A DNA stretch of 64,000 nt from Methyloprofundus sp. (lineage in GTDB: Bacteria > Pseudomonadota > Gammaproteobacteria > Methylococcales > Methylomonadaceae), in assembly GCA_028599115.1 (NCBI GenBank), contig JAQRMR010000103.1, positions 12,713 through 76,712 of the forward strand, given 5' to 3'. A model generated the notes under the pieces. The model made no database searches, was not told the DNA's origin, and saw nothing but the letters and a program-made list of their open reading frames with translations. A program made the position numbers and the translations under genes. This document shows, in pieces, positions 23,971 through 37,665 of this stretch. Positions within the stretch are counted from its first letter, which is position 1; each line of letters begins with the position of its first letter.

Positions 23971-26900
23971 ATGGCTTACTCTTTTACTGAAAAAAAACGC
24001 CTCAGAAATAATTTTGGAAAAGCAGATGAAGTACTTGATGTACCTTATTTACTTGCCACACAAATTAAATCTTATGATAATTTTTTGCAAACAGGCATAC
24101 GCCCTGCAAAAAGAAAAGATGTTGGATTGCATGCTGCATTTTCCAGTGTATTTCCAATTGTTAGCCATTCAGGATATGCCGTCTTAGAGTATGTCAAGTA
24201 TCGCTTAGGCGAGCCCGTTTTTGATGTGAGAGAATGTCAACAACAAGGTGCAACTTACGCTGCTGCATTACGTGTTATTGCACGATTGGTTATTTATGAT
24301 AAAGATGCGCCAGGCAGTACAAAAGTTGTAAAAGATATTAGAGAACAAGAAGTTTACATGGGTGAGCTTCCATTAATGACAGATAACGGAACATTTGTTA
24401 TTAACGGAACTGAGCGTGTTATTGTTTCTCAGTTACACCGTAGTCCGGGTGTATTTTTTGACCATGATAAAGGTAAAACTCACTCTTCGGGTAAGCTTTT
24501 ATTCAATGCGCGAGTTATTCCATACCGTGGGTCTTGGTTAGATTTTGAATTTGATCATAAAGATTGCGTTTTTGTCAGAATCGATAGACGTAGAAAAATA
24601 CCAGCGACAATTTTGTTGCGTGCATTAGGCTACGAAAATGAAGAAATGCTGGAAATTTTCTTCGACACAGATAAATATTTCATTAGTAATGAAAATATTT
24701 TACTAGATTTAATCCCAGAAAGACTTAAGGGTGCGTTGGCGACATTTGACATTAAACACGACGGAAAAGTGTTAGTTGAAGAAGGGCGACGTATTACTGC
24801 TAAACACATTAGACAAATGAGTAAAGCAGGAATTAAGCAAATAGAAGTGCCAAGAGAGTACCTATACGGCTCTACACTTGCGAACAATATCATTGACGAA
24901 TCTACTGGCGAACTAGTCGCAAACGTGAATGATGAAATTACCGAAGAAGTGCTAGATAAGTTATTGGCAGAAGGCGTGACGGAAATTAACACCTTGTTTG
25001 TTAATGACTTAGACCGTGGGCCTTATATTTCTGAAGCGATGCGTTTAGATACAACTTCTAATCGACTAGAAGCGCTTATCGAACTATATAGAATGATGCG
25101 TCCTGGTGAGCCACCAACAAAAGAGTCAGCAGAAAATCTATTCAATAATTTATTCTTCACTAACGAAAGATACGATCTTTCTGCTGTAGGTAGAATGAAA
25201 TTTAATCGCCGTTTAGGTCTTAAAGAGTCTAAAGGTGAAGGTACATTAAGCCAAGAAGATATTATTAATGTATTAAAAGAATTAATTAGCATTAAAAATG
25301 GTAATGGTAATGTTGATGATATCGATCATTTAGGTAACCGTCGTGTAAGAGCGGTGGGTGAAATGATTGAAAATCAATTTAGAGTTGGACTAGTAAGAGT
25401 TGAGCGAGCTGTCAGGGAACGCTTAACGCTTGCTGATTCAGAAGGCTTAATGCCACAAGAAATTATCAATGCAAAACCAGTTTCTGCTGCAGTAAAAGAG
25501 TTTTTTGGATCTAGCCAATTATCTCAGTTTATGGATCAAAATAATCCATTATCTCAAGTAACGCACAAACGTCGTGTTTCTGCATTAGGGCCGGGCGGTT
25601 TAGCGCGTGAAAGAGCTGGGTTTGAAGTTCGAGATGTACATACAACTCACTACGGAAGAGTCTGTCCGATTGAAACGCCTGAGGGGCCCAATATTGGTCT
25701 AATTAACTCATTAGCTGTTTATGCAAGAACCAATGAATACGGGTTCTTAGAAACACCTTATCGTCGAGTTAATAAAGGTGTTGTTACCGACAAAATTGAT
25801 TACTTATCTGCAATTAGTGAGGGTGACTTTGTTATTGCACAGGCAAGTGCGCCGGTTGATGGCGAAGGCAACCTGCTTAAAGGCTTAGTTTCATGTCGTC
25901 ATCAAGATGAATTTACCTTAGCTCAATCTGAAACGGTTGAGTATATGGATGTATCGGCTAAGCAGATTGTTTCTGTTGCGGCCTCAATTGTGCCATTTTT
26001 AGAGCATGATGATGCGAACAGAGCCTTAATGGGTTCAAACATGCAGCGTCAAGCGGTTCCTGTACTAAAAGCTGAAAAGCCAATTGTTGGTACTGGAATG
26101 GAGCGTACGGTTGCCAAAGATTCAGGTGTAACTGTTGTTGCCAAACGTGGTGGTGTGATTGCAACCGTTGATGCTAACCGCATCGTGGTACGAGTCAGTG
26201 ATGCTGAAACTGAAGCGGGTGAAGCTGGCGTAGATATTTATAACTTAATTAAATATGTCCGTTCAAACCAAAATACATGTATTAACCAAAAACCATTAGT
26301 TAAGCCGGGTGATTTAATTACTGCGGGCGATATTATGGCTGATGGTCCTTCAACGGATATGGGTGAATTAGCATTAGGTCAAAATATGCTGATTGCTTTC
26401 ATGCCGTGGAATGGTTACAACTTTGAGGATTCTATTTTAGTTTCTGAGCGTGTTGTTAAGGAAGATCGCTTTACTTCAATTCATATTGAAGAAAAAACTT
26501 GTATTGCGCGTGATACTAAGCATAGCCCAGAAGAAATTACTGCGGATATTCCTAATGTAAGCGAAGAAGCTTTATCTAAATTAGATGAATTTGGAATTGT
26601 TTATGTCGGTGCAGAAGTGAAAGGTGGCGATATTTTAGTGGGTAAAGTAACCCCTAAAGGCGAGTCCCAACTTACACCTGAGGAAAAATTACTAAGAGCG
26701 ATTTTTGGTGAAAAAGCGGCTGATGTTAAAGATACATCACTACGTGTTCCAGGAAGTATTCGTGCAACTGTTATTGATGTTCAAGTTTTTACCCGTGATG
26801 GTGTAGAAAAAGATCAGCGAGCATTAGCCAATGAAGCGGCTGCAATTAATAGCTACAAGAAAGATATTAATGATCAGCTAGCGATTGTAGAAAAAGATAT

Positions 26901-28041
26901 TTATCAGCGTACGGCTTCGTTAATTGTTGGTAAAACAGCGATTTCTGGGCCAAACAATCTAAAGTCATCGACGGTGATTACTCAAGAATACCTAGATGGT
27001 ATTAAGCGTGCTGATTGGTCTAACATTAAATTGGAAGACGAAGAGCTTAATGTGCAACTTGAAGGGCTAGGTGCTCAAATTAACAAGTTACGCAAAGAGT
27101 TTGATGAAAAATTTGAAGTAAAACGCAAGAAAATCACCATGGGTGATGATTTAGCACCGGGTGTTTTGAAAATGGTTAAGGTTTACTTAGCTGTTAAAAA
27201 GCGCATCCAACCGGGTGATAAAATGGCGGGGCGACATGGAAACAAAGGGGTTATTTCAAGAATTAATCCAATTGAAGATATGCCATACCTTGCTGATGGA
27301 ACACCGATTGATATTGTTCTGAACCCACTGGGTGTACCTTCACGTATGAATGTGGGGCAGGTACTTGAAACACATTTAGGCTGGGCTGCTAAAGGTCTAG
27401 GTGCAAAAATTGGTAAAATGTTAGAAGCAAAAGCTGCAGTTATGGAGTTGCGTGGATTTTTAGATAAAATCTATAACCATGGCGGTAAAAAAGAAAATCT
27501 TGATGAGCTTTCTGATGCTGAAATTATCGAAATGTGTAAAAACCTCGTTTACGGTGTGCCAATGGCATCACCGGTATTTGATGGTGCAACTGAAGATGAA
27601 ATTCGCTACATGCTGAAACTAGCTGATTTACCAGAATCAGGACAAGCGCAGTTATATGATGGTTTAACAGGCGATGCCTTTGAGCGTCATGTTACCGTTG
27701 GTTATATGCACATGCTGAAATTGAATCACTTGGTTGATGACAAAATGCATGCGCGTTCTACAGGGCCTTACAGTCTTGTTACACAGCAACCATTGGGTGG
27801 TAAAGCTCAGTTCGGTGGACAGCGTTTCGGAGAAATGGAAGTCTGGGCACTGCAAGCGTATGGTGCAGCTTATACATTACAAGAAATGTTAACTGTTAAG
27901 TCTGATGATGTAACAGGACGGACACGTATGTATAAAAACATCGTCGATGGAAATCATAAAATTGAAGCTGGAATGCCAGAGTCATTTAACGTATTACTGA
28001 AAGAAATTCGCTCACTAGCTATTAATATTGAAGTGCAATAA
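23971..28041 (+). CDS. rpoB: DNA-directed RNA polymerase subunit beta
   Basis: I place the start at ATG 23971 ([10 protein letters not shown]), preceded by AAGGA; an in-frame ATG at 23950 lacks family similarity. The product is 1356 residues, slightly longer than E. coli (1342). The rifampicin pocket reads [21 protein letters not shown] and VSALGPGGL, with the usual Asp, His and Ser resistance positions all wild-type. [13 protein letters not shown] (catalytic region) and the C-terminal clamp segments [13 protein letters not shown] and [12 protein letters not shown] are intact. rpoC follows 71 bases later. Confidence 0.97.
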   Translation: MAYSFTEKKRLRNNFGKADEVLDVPYLLATQIKSYDNFLQTGIRPAKRKDVGLHAAFSSVFPIVSHSGYAVLEYVKYRLGEPVFDVRECQQQGATYAAALRVIARLVIYDKDAPGSTKVVKDIREQEVYMGELPLMTDNGTFVINGTERVIVSQLHRSPGVFFDHDKGKTHSSGKLLFNARVIPYRGSWLDFEFDHKDCVFVRIDRRRKIPATILLRALGYENEEMLEIFFDTDKYFISNENILLDLIPERLKGALATFDIKHDGKVLVEEGRRITAKHIRQMSKAGIKQIEVPREYLYGSTLANNIIDESTGELVANVNDEITEEVLDKLLAEGVTEINTLFVNDLDRGPYISEAMRLDTTSNRLEALIELYRMMRPGEPPTKESAENLFNNLFFTNERYDLSAVGRMKFNRRLGLKESKGEGTLSQEDIINVLKELISIKNGNGNVDDIDHLGNRRVRAVGEMIENQFRVGLVRVERAVRERLTLADSEGLMPQEIINAKPVSAAVKEFFGSSQLSQFMDQNNPLSQVTHKRRVSALGPGGLARERAGFEVRDVHTTHYGRVCPIETPEGPNIGLINSLAVYARTNEYGFLETPYRRVNKGVVTDKIDYLSAISEGDFVIAQASAPVDGEGNLLKGLVSCRHQDEFTLAQSETVEYMDVSAKQIVSVAASIVPFLEHDDANRALMGSNMQRQAVPVLKAEKPIVGTGMERTVAKDSGVTVVAKRGGVIATVDANRIVVRVSDAETEAGEAGVDIYNLIKYVRSNQNTCINQKPLVKPGDLITAGDIMADGPSTDMGELALGQNMLIAFMPWNGYNFEDSILVSERVVKEDRFTSIHIEEKTCIARDTKHSPEEITADIPNVSEEALSKLDEFGIVYVGAEVKGGDILVGKVTPKGESQLTPEEKLLRAIFGEKAADVKDTSLRVPGSIRATVIDVQVFTRDGVEKDQRALANEAAAINSYKKDINDQLAIVEKDIYQRTASLIVGKTAISGPNNLKSSTVITQEYLDGIKRADWSNIKLEDEELNVQLEGLGAQINKLRKEFDEKFEVKRKKITMGDDLAPGVLKMVKVYLAVKKRIQPGDKMAGRHGNKGVISRINPIEDMPYLADGTPIDIVLNPLGVPSRMNVGQVLETHLGWAAKGLGAKIGKMLEAKAAVMELRGFLDKIYNHGGKKENLDELSDAEIIEMCKNLVYGVPMASPVFDGATEDEIRYMLKLADLPESGQAQLYDGLTGDAFERHVTVGYMHMLKLNHLVDDKMHARSTGPYSLVTQQPLGGKAQFGGQRFGEMEVWALQAYGAAYTLQEMLTVKSDDVTGRTRMYKNIVDGNHKIEAGMPESFNVLLKEIRSLAINIEVQ

Positions 28042-28074
28042 ACACAGCAAGGTAAATATTTTTAGTCATTGAGT

Positions 28075-28090
28075 TCTGGCCTAAGCCAGA
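28075..28090. other. small hairpin between rpoB and rpoC
   Basis: TCTGGC, loop CTAA, GCCAGA form a perfect six-base-pair stem 22 bases before the rpoC start. It has no T-run, so it is not a terminator; it could be an RNA processing or stability element. Confidence 0.35.
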
Positions 28091-28112
28091 TAACAAATAA
28101 GGGGATAAGCTC

Positions 28113-31100
28113 TTGAAAGATTTATTAAATTTCTTAAAACGCCAGAATAAAGCAGCTGATTTTGATGAAATCAGTATTGGTCTTGCGTCACCAAACCAAA
28201 TTAGATCATGGTCTTATGGTGAGGTTAAAAAACCAGAAACAATTAACTACAGAACCTTTAAACCTGAGCGCGATGGTTTATTCTGTGCAAAAATTTTTGG
28301 CCCAGTTAGCGATTACGAATGTTTGTGTGGAAAATACAAGCGTCTTAAGCATCGTGGTGTTATTTGTGAGAAGTGTGGCGTAGAGGTTACTCTATCTAAA
28401 GTTCGACGTGACCGCATGGGGCATATCGAATTGGCTACACCAGTAGCGCATATTTGGTTTTTGAAATCATTGCCATCTCGTATTGCATTGTTATTAGATA
28501 TGACATTGCGTGAAATTGAGCGTGTATTATATTTTGAATCATTTGTAATTCTTGAAGAAGGCATGACACCTTTAGAAAAGAAAAAGTTAATGACAGATGA
28601 TGAATATCTTGAAGCTTTTGAAGAATATGGTGATGAATTCGTCGCTAAAATGGGTGCTGAAGCAATTTACGCTCTTTTAAAAGATATAGATATTAAAGGT
28701 GAGGTTGATCAATTAAGAGAAGATATCAACAGCACAAATTCAGAAACTAAAATTAAGAAATACTCAAAACGCTTAAAAGTTTTAGAGTCTCTTTTAGGGT
28801 CTAAAAACCGTCCGGAATGGATGGTAATGAATGTACTGCCGGTACTTCCGCCAGAGCTTCGACCGCTAGTGCCACTTGATGGTGGTCGTTTTGCGACGTC
28901 TGATTTAAATGATTTATATAGACGTGTTATTAACAGAAATAACCGTTTACATCGCCTGCTTGAGCTAAGCGCACCTGACATCATTATTCGTAATGAAAAA
29001 AGAATGCTGCAAGAGTCGGTAGATGGCTTATTAGATAATGGTCGTCGCGGTCGTGCTATTACTGGTACCAACCGTCGTCCTCTAAAATCTATTGCTGACA
29101 TGATTAAAGGTAAGCAAGGGCGTTTTAGGCAGAATTTATTAGGTAAGCGTGTTGATTATTCAGGACGTTCGGTTATTGTTGTAGGGCCTACGCTTAAGTT
29201 ACATCAGTGTGGACTACCTAAAAAAATGGCATTGGAATTATTCAAGCCATTTATTTTTAGTAAATTACAATTGCGTGGCTTAGCAACAACGATTAAAGCT
29301 GCAAAGAAAATGGTTGAGAGCGAAGGGCCTGAAGTTTGGGATATCCTTGAAGAAGTTAGCCGTGAGCACCCTATTTTACTAAATAGAGCGCCAACATTGC
29401 ATAGGTTGGGTATTCAAGCATTTGAGCCTATTTTAATTGAAGGGAAAGCAATTAATTTGCATCCTTTAGTATGTAGTGCGTTTAATGCGGATTTTGATGG
29501 TGACCAAATGGCTGTTCATTTGCCGTTATCAATCGAAGCGCAGTTAGAAGCAAGAACGCTTATGATGGCGACAAATAATATTTTGTCTCCTGCAAACGGT
29601 GAGCCAATTATTAACCCATCGCAAGATGTCGTTTTGGGTTTGTATTTCATCACGCGTGAAAAATTAGCTGCTAAAGGTGATGGTGCGATATTTAGTAGTC
29701 TAAATGAAGTGCATATTGCCTTAGACGCTAAAAGTGTTGAACTACAGTCTAAAATTCAAGTAAGAATTGAAGAGCGTACAAGAGACGAAGATACGGGTGA
29801 GTTTAGTGAGCCTAAGCGTATTCGTGTAGAGACAACAGTAGGTCGCGCATTGTTGTGGGAAGTTGTTCCTGACCGAATGCCGTTTGAATTAGTTGACTGT
29901 GATATGACGAAGAAAAATATTTCTCGTTTATTGGATTACAGTTACCGTTACTTAGGTAATAAAGATACGGTTATTCTTGCTGATCAGATTATGTACCTTG
30001 GTTTTAAATATGCCACACGTTCGGGTATTTCTTTTGGTATTAACGATATGGAAATTCCAGCTGAAAAAGCGGGGATTTTAAATGATGCAGAATCTGAAGT
30101 ATTAGAAATTCAAGAGCAATTTGAGTCTGGTTTAGTAACGGACGGTGAAAGATACAACAAGGTTGTTGATATTTGGTCGCATGCAAATGAAAAAGTAGCA
30201 AAGGTGATGATGGATGCCTTAGGTACAGATGAAGTCGTTGCGGAAGATGGCACGGTTAACAAGCAAAAATCCTTCAACTCTATCTTTATGATGGCAGAGT
30301 CAGGCGCAAGGGGTTCTGCAGCGCAGATAAGACAGCTTGCCGGAATGCGTGGTTTGATGGCTAAACCGGATGGATCAATTATTGAGACACCGATTACAGC
30401 AAACTTCCGTGAAGGTTTGGATGTATTGCAGTACTTTATTTCTACGCATGGTGCTCGTAAAGGTTTAGCTGATACGGCGCTAAAAACAGCGAATGCAGGG
30501 TACTTAACGCGTCGATTAGTCGATGTGGCGCAAGATCTTGTTATTAACGGCGTTGACTGTGGTACGAGTAACGGAATGCTCATGTCGCCAATTATTGAAG
30601 GTGGAGATGTTGTTGAACCACTTGCTGAGCGAGTATTAGGCCGAGTTGTTATTGGTGATGTCGTTAATGCATTAACCAATGATGTTGTTGTGCCTGATAG
30701 CACAATGCTTGATGAGCATTACGTTGCCTTACTAGAAAAGAATAGTGTTGATAGTGTTTTAGTTCGTTCAATTATTACTTGTGATAATAGGCATGGTGTT
30801 TGTGCTAAATGTTATGGTCGTGATTTAGGGCGTGGTCATTTAGTCAACAGTGGAGAAGCGGTCGGTGTTATCGCTGCGCAATCGATTGGTGAGCCAGGAA
30901 CACAGTTAACCATGCGTACATTCCATATTGGTGGAGCGGCTTCAAGACAAGTTGCTATCAGTAATGTGCAAGTTAAATCAAAAGGTTCGATTAAACTACA
31001 TAACCTCAAAACAATTGAGAATAGGAATGGCAATTTAGTTGCGGTTTCACGTTCTGGTGAAGTTGGGGTAATGGATGAGTATGGTCGTGAAAAGGAAAAA

Positions 31101-32336
31101 TATAAAATTCCATACGGTTCTGAGTTAACTTGCAAGGAAGGAAGTGCTGTTGATGCGGGTGACATTATTGTTACTTGGGATCCGCATGTTCACCCAGTTG
31201 TTACTGAGGTGGCGGGTTTTGTTCAGTTGGAAGATTTTGTTCCGGGTGTAACAGTTCAAGAGAAATCGGATGAATTAACTGGTGTAAGCTCAATTACAGT
31301 GATTGATCCTAAGCAAAGAGCTGGGGCGGGTAAGGATTTACGTCCATTGGTTAAGCTGGTTGATGCAAATGGTAATGATTTACAGTTACCAAATACAGAT
31401 ATGTCAGCTCAATACATATTGCCAGGCGGGGCGATTGTTGCAGTTAAGAACGGTGGTGAGATTCTAGTTGGGGATGTCTTGGCGAGAATTCCACAAGAGT
31501 CGAGTAAAACTCGTGATATTACTGGGGGTTTACCTCGGGTTGCGGATTTATTTGAAGCAAGAAAAACCAAAGATCCTGCAATTTTAGCTGAAGCAACCGG
31601 TGCTATTTCTTTTGGTAAAGAAACTAAAGGTAAACAGCGTATTGTTATTACGGATACGGAAGGTGAGCAATATGAAACCTTGGTGCCTAAATGGCGTCAT
31701 ATTACTGTCTTCGAAGGTGAGTTTGTTGATAAAGGTGAAACTATTGCTGAGGGTGAATTAACACCTCATGATATTTTACGTTTACGTGGTGTGACTGAGC
31801 TAACGACTTACTTGGTGAAAGAAATTCAAGATGTTTATCGTTTGCAAGGTGTAAAAATCAATGATAAGCATATTGAGGCAATCGTTAGGCAAATGCTAAG
31901 AAAAGTCGAAGTAACAGCGGCTGGTGATAGTGATTACACGAAAGGCGAGCAAATTGAGCGTGCTGCGGTTAAAGAATTAAATGATAAATTAGAAGCGGCG
32001 GGCAAAGTACCCGTTAGTTTTGATCCAATTTTATTGGGGATTACTAAAGCTTCGTTGGCAACTGAGTCATTCTTTTCTGCAGCGTCTTTCCAAGAAACAA
32101 CAAGAGTGTTAACAGATGCTGCTGTTAGGGGCTTGAAAGACGGTTTGCATGGTTTAAAAGAAAATGTAATTGTTGGGCGATTGATTCCAGCAGGTACAGG
32201 TCTTGCGTACCATGAAGCTAGAAGAGAAAGGCAAGCACTAGAGGCTGAGCCAGTTCTTTCTGCTGAAGAAGAAGTAAATCTTGAGGTTGTAAATGCTGAA
32301 GAGGCTTTGAAGCAAGCCTTGAACGCAGAAGAATAA
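28113..32336 (+). CDS. rpoC: DNA-directed RNA polymerase subunit beta-prime
   Basis: The start is TTG at 28113, supported by AAGGGGAT upstream and the family N-terminus [13 protein letters not shown]. The 1407 residues equal the E. coli length. The zinc site [20 protein letters not shown], the lid and rudder region, the Mg-binding NADFDGDQM near residue 458, and the second zinc site ([16 protein letters not shown]) are all present. It ends about 125 bases before rpsL, across a promoter region. Confidence 0.97.
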   Translation: MKDLLNFLKRQNKAADFDEISIGLASPNQIRSWSYGEVKKPETINYRTFKPERDGLFCAKIFGPVSDYECLCGKYKRLKHRGVICEKCGVEVTLSKVRRDRMGHIELATPVAHIWFLKSLPSRIALLLDMTLREIERVLYFESFVILEEGMTPLEKKKLMTDDEYLEAFEEYGDEFVAKMGAEAIYALLKDIDIKGEVDQLREDINSTNSETKIKKYSKRLKVLESLLGSKNRPEWMVMNVLPVLPPELRPLVPLDGGRFATSDLNDLYRRVINRNNRLHRLLELSAPDIIIRNEKRMLQESVDGLLDNGRRGRAITGTNRRPLKSIADMIKGKQGRFRQNLLGKRVDYSGRSVIVVGPTLKLHQCGLPKKMALELFKPFIFSKLQLRGLATTIKAAKKMVESEGPEVWDILEEVSREHPILLNRAPTLHRLGIQAFEPILIEGKAINLHPLVCSAFNADFDGDQMAVHLPLSIEAQLEARTLMMATNNILSPANGEPIINPSQDVVLGLYFITREKLAAKGDGAIFSSLNEVHIALDAKSVELQSKIQVRIEERTRDEDTGEFSEPKRIRVETTVGRALLWEVVPDRMPFELVDCDMTKKNISRLLDYSYRYLGNKDTVILADQIMYLGFKYATRSGISFGINDMEIPAEKAGILNDAESEVLEIQEQFESGLVTDGERYNKVVDIWSHANEKVAKVMMDALGTDEVVAEDGTVNKQKSFNSIFMMAESGARGSAAQIRQLAGMRGLMAKPDGSIIETPITANFREGLDVLQYFISTHGARKGLADTALKTANAGYLTRRLVDVAQDLVINGVDCGTSNGMLMSPIIEGGDVVEPLAERVLGRVVIGDVVNALTNDVVVPDSTMLDEHYVALLEKNSVDSVLVRSIITCDNRHGVCAKCYGRDLGRGHLVNSGEAVGVIAAQSIGEPGTQLTMRTFHIGGAASRQVAISNVQVKSKGSIKLHNLKTIENRNGNLVAVSRSGEVGVMDEYGREKEKYKIPYGSELTCKEGSAVDAGDIIVTWDPHVHPVVTEVAGFVQLEDFVPGVTVQEKSDELTGVSSITVIDPKQRAGAGKDLRPLVKLVDANGNDLQLPNTDMSAQYILPGGAIVAVKNGGEILVGDVLARIPQESSKTRDITGGLPRVADLFEARKTKDPAILAEATGAISFGKETKGKQRIVITDTEGEQYETLVPKWRHITVFEGEFVDKGETIAEGELTPHDILRLRGVTELTTYLVKEIQDVYRLQGVKINDKHIEAIVRQMLRKVEVTAAGDSDYTKGEQIERAAVKELNDKLEAAGKVPVSFDPILLGITKASLATESFFSAASFQETTRVLTDAAVRGLKDGLHGLKENVIVGRLIPAGTGLAYHEARRERQALEAEPVLSAEEEVNLEVVNAEEALKQALNAEE

Positions 32337-32340
32337 AAAC

Positions 32341-32377
32341 TTGACTTGACTTAAGCAGGATAATAGAATGTCCTGCT
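32341..32377 (+). promoter_or_regulatory. promoter for rpsL-rpsG-fusA-tuf with overlapping dyad
   Basis: TTGACT at 32341-32346 and TAGAAT at 32364-32369 are exactly 17 bases apart. The inverted repeat AGCAGGA (32354-32360) / TCCTGCT (32371-32377) is centred on the -10 box. About 85 bases of leader follow before rpsL. The dyad could be an operator or the first hairpin of the transcript; it has no T-run. Confidence 0.6.
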
Positions 32378-32461
32378 CAATAGAGTTATCGTAAAATTAA
32401 TATAGTGCATTTTTTCTGGTGCGCTTAGTGCAGAAATATGCAAAACGGAGTGAATTAAATT

Positions 32462-32836
32462 ATGGCTACTGTAAACCAGCTAGTTCGTAAGCCGCGTGTA
32501 AGACAAGTAGAAAAAAGTAACGTACCTGCTCTTGAGGCTTGTCCTCAAAGACGTGGCGTGTGTACACGTGTTTATACAACAACACCAAAAAAACCAAACT
32601 CAGCATTACGTAAAGTAGCTCGTGTAAGGTTAACAAATGGCGCTGAAGTAAGTAGTTACATCGGTGGAGAAGGTCATAATTTACAAGAACATTCCGTGGT
32701 ATTAATTCGCGGCGGTAGGGTTAAAGATCTTCCGGGTGTTCGTTATCACGTTGTGCGTGGTAGTTTAGATACTTCAGGTGTTGATGGTCGTAAGTGTGGT
32801 CGTTCTAAATACGGCACAAAAAAACCTAAGAAATAA
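32462..32836 (+). CDS. rpsL: 30S ribosomal protein S12
   Basis: S12 lies at the decoding centre. Its 124 residues equal E. coli. The conserved loops [16 protein letters not shown] and [11 protein letters not shown] contain the streptomycin-related Lys and Pro positions in wild-type form. It is the first gene of the str operon, and rpsG follows after 12 bases. Confidence 0.97.
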   Translation: MATVNQLVRKPRVRQVEKSNVPALEACPQRRGVCTRVYTTTPKKPNSALRKVARVRLTNGAEVSSYIGGEGHNLQEHSVVLIRGGRVKDLPGVRYHVVRGSLDTSGVDGRKCGRSKYGTKKPKK

Positions 32837-32848
32837 TCGGTGAATTAA

Positions 32849-33319
<471 letters not shown>

Positions 33320-33335
33320 TAGGAAAGCTTAAGAG

Positions 33336-35429
33336 ATGGCTCGTGTAACCCCAATAGAACGATACCGTAATATAGGTATCATGGCTCATATTGATGCAGG
33401 TAAAACTACAACAACAGAGCGAATTCTTTATTACACGGGAGTCTCACATAAGATAGGCGAAGTTCATGATGGCTCAGCTGTTATGGATTGGATGGAGCAA
33501 GAGCAGGAGCGAGGAATTACAATTACCTCTGCGGCTACAACTTGTTTTTGGAGGGGCATGGATGGCCAAAATGAACAGCATCGTATTAATATTATTGATA
33601 CGCCTGGTCATGTTGATTTTACAATTGAAGTTGAGCGTTCATTAAGAGTGCTTGATGGGGCATGTGCTGTTTTTTGTGCTGTTGGTGGTGTTGAGCCGCA
33701 ATCAGAAACGGTATGGCGCCAAGCTAATAAGTATGAAGTACCAAGATTGATTTTTGTTAATAAAATGGATCGTACGGGTGCTGATTATTTTAGGGTCATT
33801 AAACAAGTTGAAGAGCGATTAGCTGCTTCGCCTGTTGCGATGCAAGTCCCTATTGGTGCTGAAGATGAGTTCCAAGGGGTTGTAGATCTATTAAAAATGA
33901 AAGCCATATTTTGGGAAGAAGAAAATATGGGTATGGCTTTTGTTGAGCAAGATATTCCCGCTGAGTTACAAGATCTAGCCGAGGAATGGCGTGAAAAAAT
34001 AGTTGAAGCTGCGGCTGAATCTACCGAAGAGCTTATGGATAAGTATCTTGAGGGTGAAGAATTAACCAATGAAGAAATAAAAGTTGGTATTCGTTACAGA
34101 ACATTGAAAAATGAGATTTCACCGGTTTATTGTGGTTCAGCATTCAAGAATAAAGGTGTGCAAAGTGTTCTTGATGGCGTAATAGACTTCTTGCCGTCAC
34201 CAGTTGATGTGAAAGCAGTGGTGGGTGAATCAAAAAAAGGTGAGTTAGTTGAAAGGCATGCTTCTGATGATGAGCCTTTTTCTGCTTTAGCTTTTAAGGT
34301 TGCAACGGATCCATTTGTTGGAGTGCTTACCTTCTTTAGAGTGTATTCTGGGGTATTAGCATCAGGAAGTGTTATATATAACGTGCTAAAGTCAAAGCGT
34401 GAGCGCGTTGGGCGATTATTGCAAATGCATGCCAATAGTCGTGAAGAAGTTTCGGAAGTAAGAGCGGGCGATATTGTTGCGGTTGTTGGTTTTAAGGATG
34501 TTGTCACTGGTGATACTTTGTGTGATGAAAAAGCAGCAATTATTCTGGAGAAAATAGAATTTCCAGAGCCGGTTATTTCTATTGCGGTTGAAGCTAGAAC
34601 AAAAGCCGATCAAGATAAGATGGCGGCTGCGTTAGAGCGATTATCGAAAGAAGATCCTTCGTTTCACGAGTCGTCAGATAAAGAATCTGGGCAGACAATT
34701 ATTTCGGGAATGGGTGAGTTGCATCTTGAAATTATTGTGGATCGAATGCGTAGAGAGTTCGATGCCAATGTTAATGTAGGTGCTCCGCAGGTTTCCTACA
34801 GAGAAACAATAAAAGAATCTATTGAGCAAGAAGGGAAATTTGTTCGTGAGCTAGCAGGAAAAGGGCAGTACGGAGATGTATTAATCAGGATTGAGCCGAT
34901 GAAGACTGGTTTCGGTTTTGAGTTTGTTAATAATATAGAGAATTCGACTATTCCTAAGGAATTTATTCCTGCTGTAAAGAAAGGTATAGAAGAGCAAATG
35001 AAGAATGGTGTTTTGGCGGGCTACCCTGTGGTCGATGTTAAAGTAACATTATTGAATGGCTCGTATCATGAAGTTGAGTCTAGCGAGATGGCGTTTTCTA
35101 TTGCCGGATCAATGGCGTTTCGTGATGGAAGTAAGTCGGCTAAGCCAGTGTTGCTGGAGCCGGTGATGAAAGTGGAAATTATGACCCCTGAAGATTATAT
35201 GGGGGATGTGGTTGGAGATGTGAATCGACGTAGAGGTATAGTCCTAGGGATGGATGATACGCCGACTGGTAAGACAATTAACTGCGAAGTGCCGTTGGCT
35301 GAAATGTTTGGTTATGCCACTAACCTTCGTTCAGCAACTCAAGGGCGTGCTACTTACAGTATGCAATTTGAAAAATATAATGAAGCACCTCTGAGCGTTA
35401 CACGTGCTGTAATTGATAAAACTTCATAA
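33336..35429 (+). CDS. fusA: elongation factor G
   Basis: EF-G drives ribosome translocation. In 697 residues (E. coli 704) it shows the P-loop [15 protein letters not shown], the switch region [22 protein letters not shown] and [11 protein letters not shown]. Domain IV is present with the conserved [21 protein letters not shown]-type segment and the translocation loop region. It lies 16 bases after rpsG and 29 before tuf. Confidence 0.97.
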   Translation: MARVTPIERYRNIGIMAHIDAGKTTTTERILYYTGVSHKIGEVHDGSAVMDWMEQEQERGITITSAATTCFWRGMDGQNEQHRINIIDTPGHVDFTIEVERSLRVLDGACAVFCAVGGVEPQSETVWRQANKYEVPRLIFVNKMDRTGADYFRVIKQVEERLAASPVAMQVPIGAEDEFQGVVDLLKMKAIFWEEENMGMAFVEQDIPAELQDLAEEWREKIVEAAAESTEELMDKYLEGEELTNEEIKVGIRYRTLKNEISPVYCGSAFKNKGVQSVLDGVIDFLPSPVDVKAVVGESKKGELVERHASDDEPFSALAFKVATDPFVGVLTFFRVYSGVLASGSVIYNVLKSKRERVGRLLQMHANSREEVSEVRAGDIVAVVGFKDVVTGDTLCDEKAAIILEKIEFPEPVISIAVEARTKADQDKMAAALERLSKEDPSFHESSDKESGQTIISGMGELHLEIIVDRMRREFDANVNVGAPQVSYRETIKESIEQEGKFVRELAGKGQYGDVLIRIEPMKTGFGFEFVNNIENSTIPKEFIPAVKKGIEEQMKNGVLAGYPVVDVKVTLLNGSYHEVESSEMAFSIAGSMAFRDGSKSAKPVLLEPVMKVEIMTPEDYMGDVVGDVNRRRGIVLGMDDTPTGKTINCEVPLAEMFGYATNLRSATQGRATYSMQFEKYNEAPLSVTRAVIDKTS

Positions 35430-35458
35430 GAATTGAAAATTAATAAAGGTATTGGCTA

Positions 35459-36679
35459 ATGGCTAAAGAAAAATTTGAACGTACTAAACCCCATGTAAAC
35501 GTCGGCACAATTGGTCACGTTGATCATGGTAAAACAACACTAACCGCTGCACTAACAAGAGTTATGGCAGAGAAAATGGGTGGTGAAGTCAAAGCATTTG
35601 ACCAAATCGATAATGCACCAGAAGAGCGTGAGCGTGGTATTACGATTGCAACATCACATGTTGAATATGAATCAGAAACGCGTCATTACGCACACGTTGA
35701 CTGTCCAGGTCATGCTGATTATGTGAAAAACATGATTACCGGTGCTGCACAAATGGATGGTGCTATTTTAGTATGTGGCGCAACAGATGGTCCTATGCCT
35801 CAAACAAGAGAGCATATCTTATTATCTCGCCAAGTAGGTGTACCTTACATTGTAGTCTTCCTAAACAAAGCTGACTTACTAGCAGAAGACTGTGGTGGTG
35901 TTGGTACAGAAGAATACAACGAAATGCTTGAATTAGTTGAAATGGAGTTACGTGAGTTATTAGACTTATATGAATTCCCTGGAGACGACACGCCAATTAT
36001 CGTTGGTTCAGCTCTAAAAGGACTTGAAGGTGATACAAGCGAATTAGGTGCGCCAGCAATCGTAAAATTAGTTGATGCATTAGATAGCTACATTCCAGAG
36101 CCAGAAAGAGCGGTTGAAGGTGCTTTTATTATGCCGATTGAAGATGTATTCTCAATTTCTGGTCGTGGAACCGTTGTAACAGGACGTATTGAGCGTGGTG
36201 TTGTAAAAGTTGGCGAAGAAATCGAAATCGTTGGTATTAAAGAAACAGTTAAAACAACGTGTACGGGCGTTGAAATGTTCCGTAAACTGCTTGATCAAGG
36301 TGAGGCGGGCGATAACGTAGGTATCCTATTAAGAGGAACAAAACGTGAAGATGTAGAGCGTGGTCAAGTACTAGCTCATGTTGGTACAATTAACCCACAT
36401 ACAAAATTCACAGCAGAAATCTACGTACTATCAAAAGATGAGGGTGGTCGTCATACACCATTCTTCGACGGATACCGTCCACAGTTCTACTTCAGAACAA
36501 CAGACGTAACTGGCGCAGTAAAATTACCAGAAGGCACAGAAATGGTCATGCCTGGCGACAACGTATCAGTAGAAGTGACACTGATTGCACCAATCGCAAT
36601 GGAAGATGGCTTACGTTTTGCTATTCGTGAAGGTGGTCGTACAGTAGGTGCTGGTGTTGTTGCAACGGTTGTAGAGTAG
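35459..36679 (+). CDS. tuf: elongation factor Tu, copy 2 (str operon)
   Basis: The protein is identical to the 19177 copy, including the insertion after NKAD. At DNA level I see one base difference near the start (35491, C for T) and six at the 3' end (last 40 bases, all synonymous, stop TAG against TAA), with the roughly 1.15 kb between them matching by eye. It closes the str genes and is only four bases from rpsJ, so the S10 genes are probably reached by the same transcript. Confidence 0.97.
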   Translation: MAKEKFERTKPHVNVGTIGHVDHGKTTLTAALTRVMAEKMGGEVKAFDQIDNAPEERERGITIATSHVEYESETRHYAHVDCPGHADYVKNMITGAAQMDGAILVCGATDGPMPQTREHILLSRQVGVPYIVVFLNKADLLAEDCGGVGTEEYNEMLELVEMELRELLDLYEFPGDDTPIIVGSALKGLEGDTSELGAPAIVKLVDALDSYIPEPERAVEGAFIMPIEDVFSISGRGTVVTGRIERGVVKVGEEIEIVGIKETVKTTCTGVEMFRKLLDQGEAGDNVGILLRGTKREDVERGQVLAHVGTINPHTKFTAEIYVLSKDEGGRHTPFFDGYRPQFYFRTTDVTGAVKLPEGTEMVMPGDNVSVEVTLIAPIAMEDGLRFAIREGGRTVGAGVVATVVE

Positions 36680-36683
36680 GAAT

Positions 36684-36995
36684 ATGGCAAGTCAAACAAT
36701 TAGAATACGCTTGAAGTCATTTGATCATAAATTAATTGATCAATCAGCAAGTGAGATTGTAGAAACCGCAAAAAGAACAGGAACTCAAGTAAAAGGTCCT
36801 ATTCCGCTTCCTACAAAACATGAACGATTCACAGTTCTTACATCACCGCATGTAAATAAAGATGCTCGTGATCAGTATGAATTAAGAACATATAAGCGTT
36901 TGCTTGATATCATTGAGCCAACGGATAAAACTGTTGATGCGCTAATGAAATTAGATCTTGCGGCTGGTGTTGATGTTCAAATTAAGCTCAATTAA
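36684..36995 (+). CDS. rpsJ: 30S ribosomal protein S10
   Basis: S10 is a 30S head protein and also the NusE antitermination factor. Its 103 residues equal E. coli. [17 protein letters not shown] and [15 protein letters not shown] are diagnostic. The ATG lies four bases after the tuf stop, so there is no room for the L4-regulated S10 leader known from E. coli. Confidence 0.97.
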   Translation: MASQTIRIRLKSFDHKLIDQSASEIVETAKRTGTQVKGPIPLPTKHERFTVLTSPHVNKDARDQYELRTYKRLLDIIEPTDKTVDALMKLDLAAGVDVQIKLN

Positions 36996-37011
36996 TTAGA
37001 GGATTTAGCAT

Positions 37012-37662
37012 ATGTCTTTAGGTTTAGTTGGAAAAAAATGTGGAATGACTCGTGTATTCCTAGAAAATGGTACTTCAGTTCCTGTAACTGTTTTACAAAT
37101 TGATTCGCATAGAATTACTCAGGTTAAAGGGCTTGATGTTGATGGATATCGCGCTGTTCAAGTAACAGTTGGTGATAAAAAATCTTCAAAAGTTGATAAA
37201 GCGATGTCTGGTCATTTTGCTTCTGCAAATATGACTGCAGGTCGTGGTTTGTGGGAATTTAGATTAGCAGACGGTGAAGGTGAAGATTTACAGGTTGGCT
37301 CTGAGTTAACGATGGGAATTTTTGCTGATGGACAGTTTGTTGATGTTCAAGGCACAAGTATTGGTAAAGGTTTTGCTGGTGGTATCAAGCGTCATAATTT
37401 TGGCATGCAAGATGCAACTCATGGTAACTCGCTTTCTCATAGATCAAACGGTTCTATCGGTATGTGTCAAACACCAGGTAGGGTTTTTAAAGGAAAGAAA
37501 ATGTCTGGGCATATGGGGGCTGAAACGGTCACTACCCAAAACCTGACAATTCATTCAATTGATCAAGAAAGAAACCTTATTTTAGTTAAAGGTGCAGTTC
37601 CTGGCGCTAAAGGCGGAGATGTTATTTTAACGCCTGCAGTCAAGAAGAAAAATAAAGGATAA
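37012..37662 (+). CDS. rplC: 50S ribosomal protein L3
   Basis: L3 is an early assembly protein near the peptidyl-transferase centre. Its 216 residues (E. coli 209) include [20 protein letters not shown], whose Gln is the usual PrmB methylation site, and [27 protein letters not shown] lies before the ATG. Confidence 0.97.
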   Translation: MSLGLVGKKCGMTRVFLENGTSVPVTVLQIDSHRITQVKGLDVDGYRAVQVTVGDKKSSKVDKAMSGHFASANMTAGRGLWEFRLADGEGEDLQVGSELTMGIFADGQFVDVQGTSIGKGFAGGIKRHNFGMQDATHGNSLSHRSNGSIGMCQTPGRVFKGKKMSGHMGAETVTTQNLTIHSIDQERNLILVKGAVPGAKGGDVILTPAVKKKNKG

Positions 37663-37665
37663 GTC

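Noticed and set aside
24630-24992. 120-codon open frame antisense to rpoB
   Set aside because: Shadow of rpoB codon structure, with low-complexity Ser/Leu composition; no independent support.
28709-29101. 130-codon antisense frame in rpoC
   Set aside because: Same reasoning as other antisense frames: complete overlap with a highly conserved gene and no start signal.
30110-30703. 197-codon open frame antisense to rpoC
   Set aside because: It lies wholly within the conserved rpoC sequence, has Ser/Thr/Pro-rich composition expected from the reverse of a coding strand, and has no ribosome binding site or family likeness.
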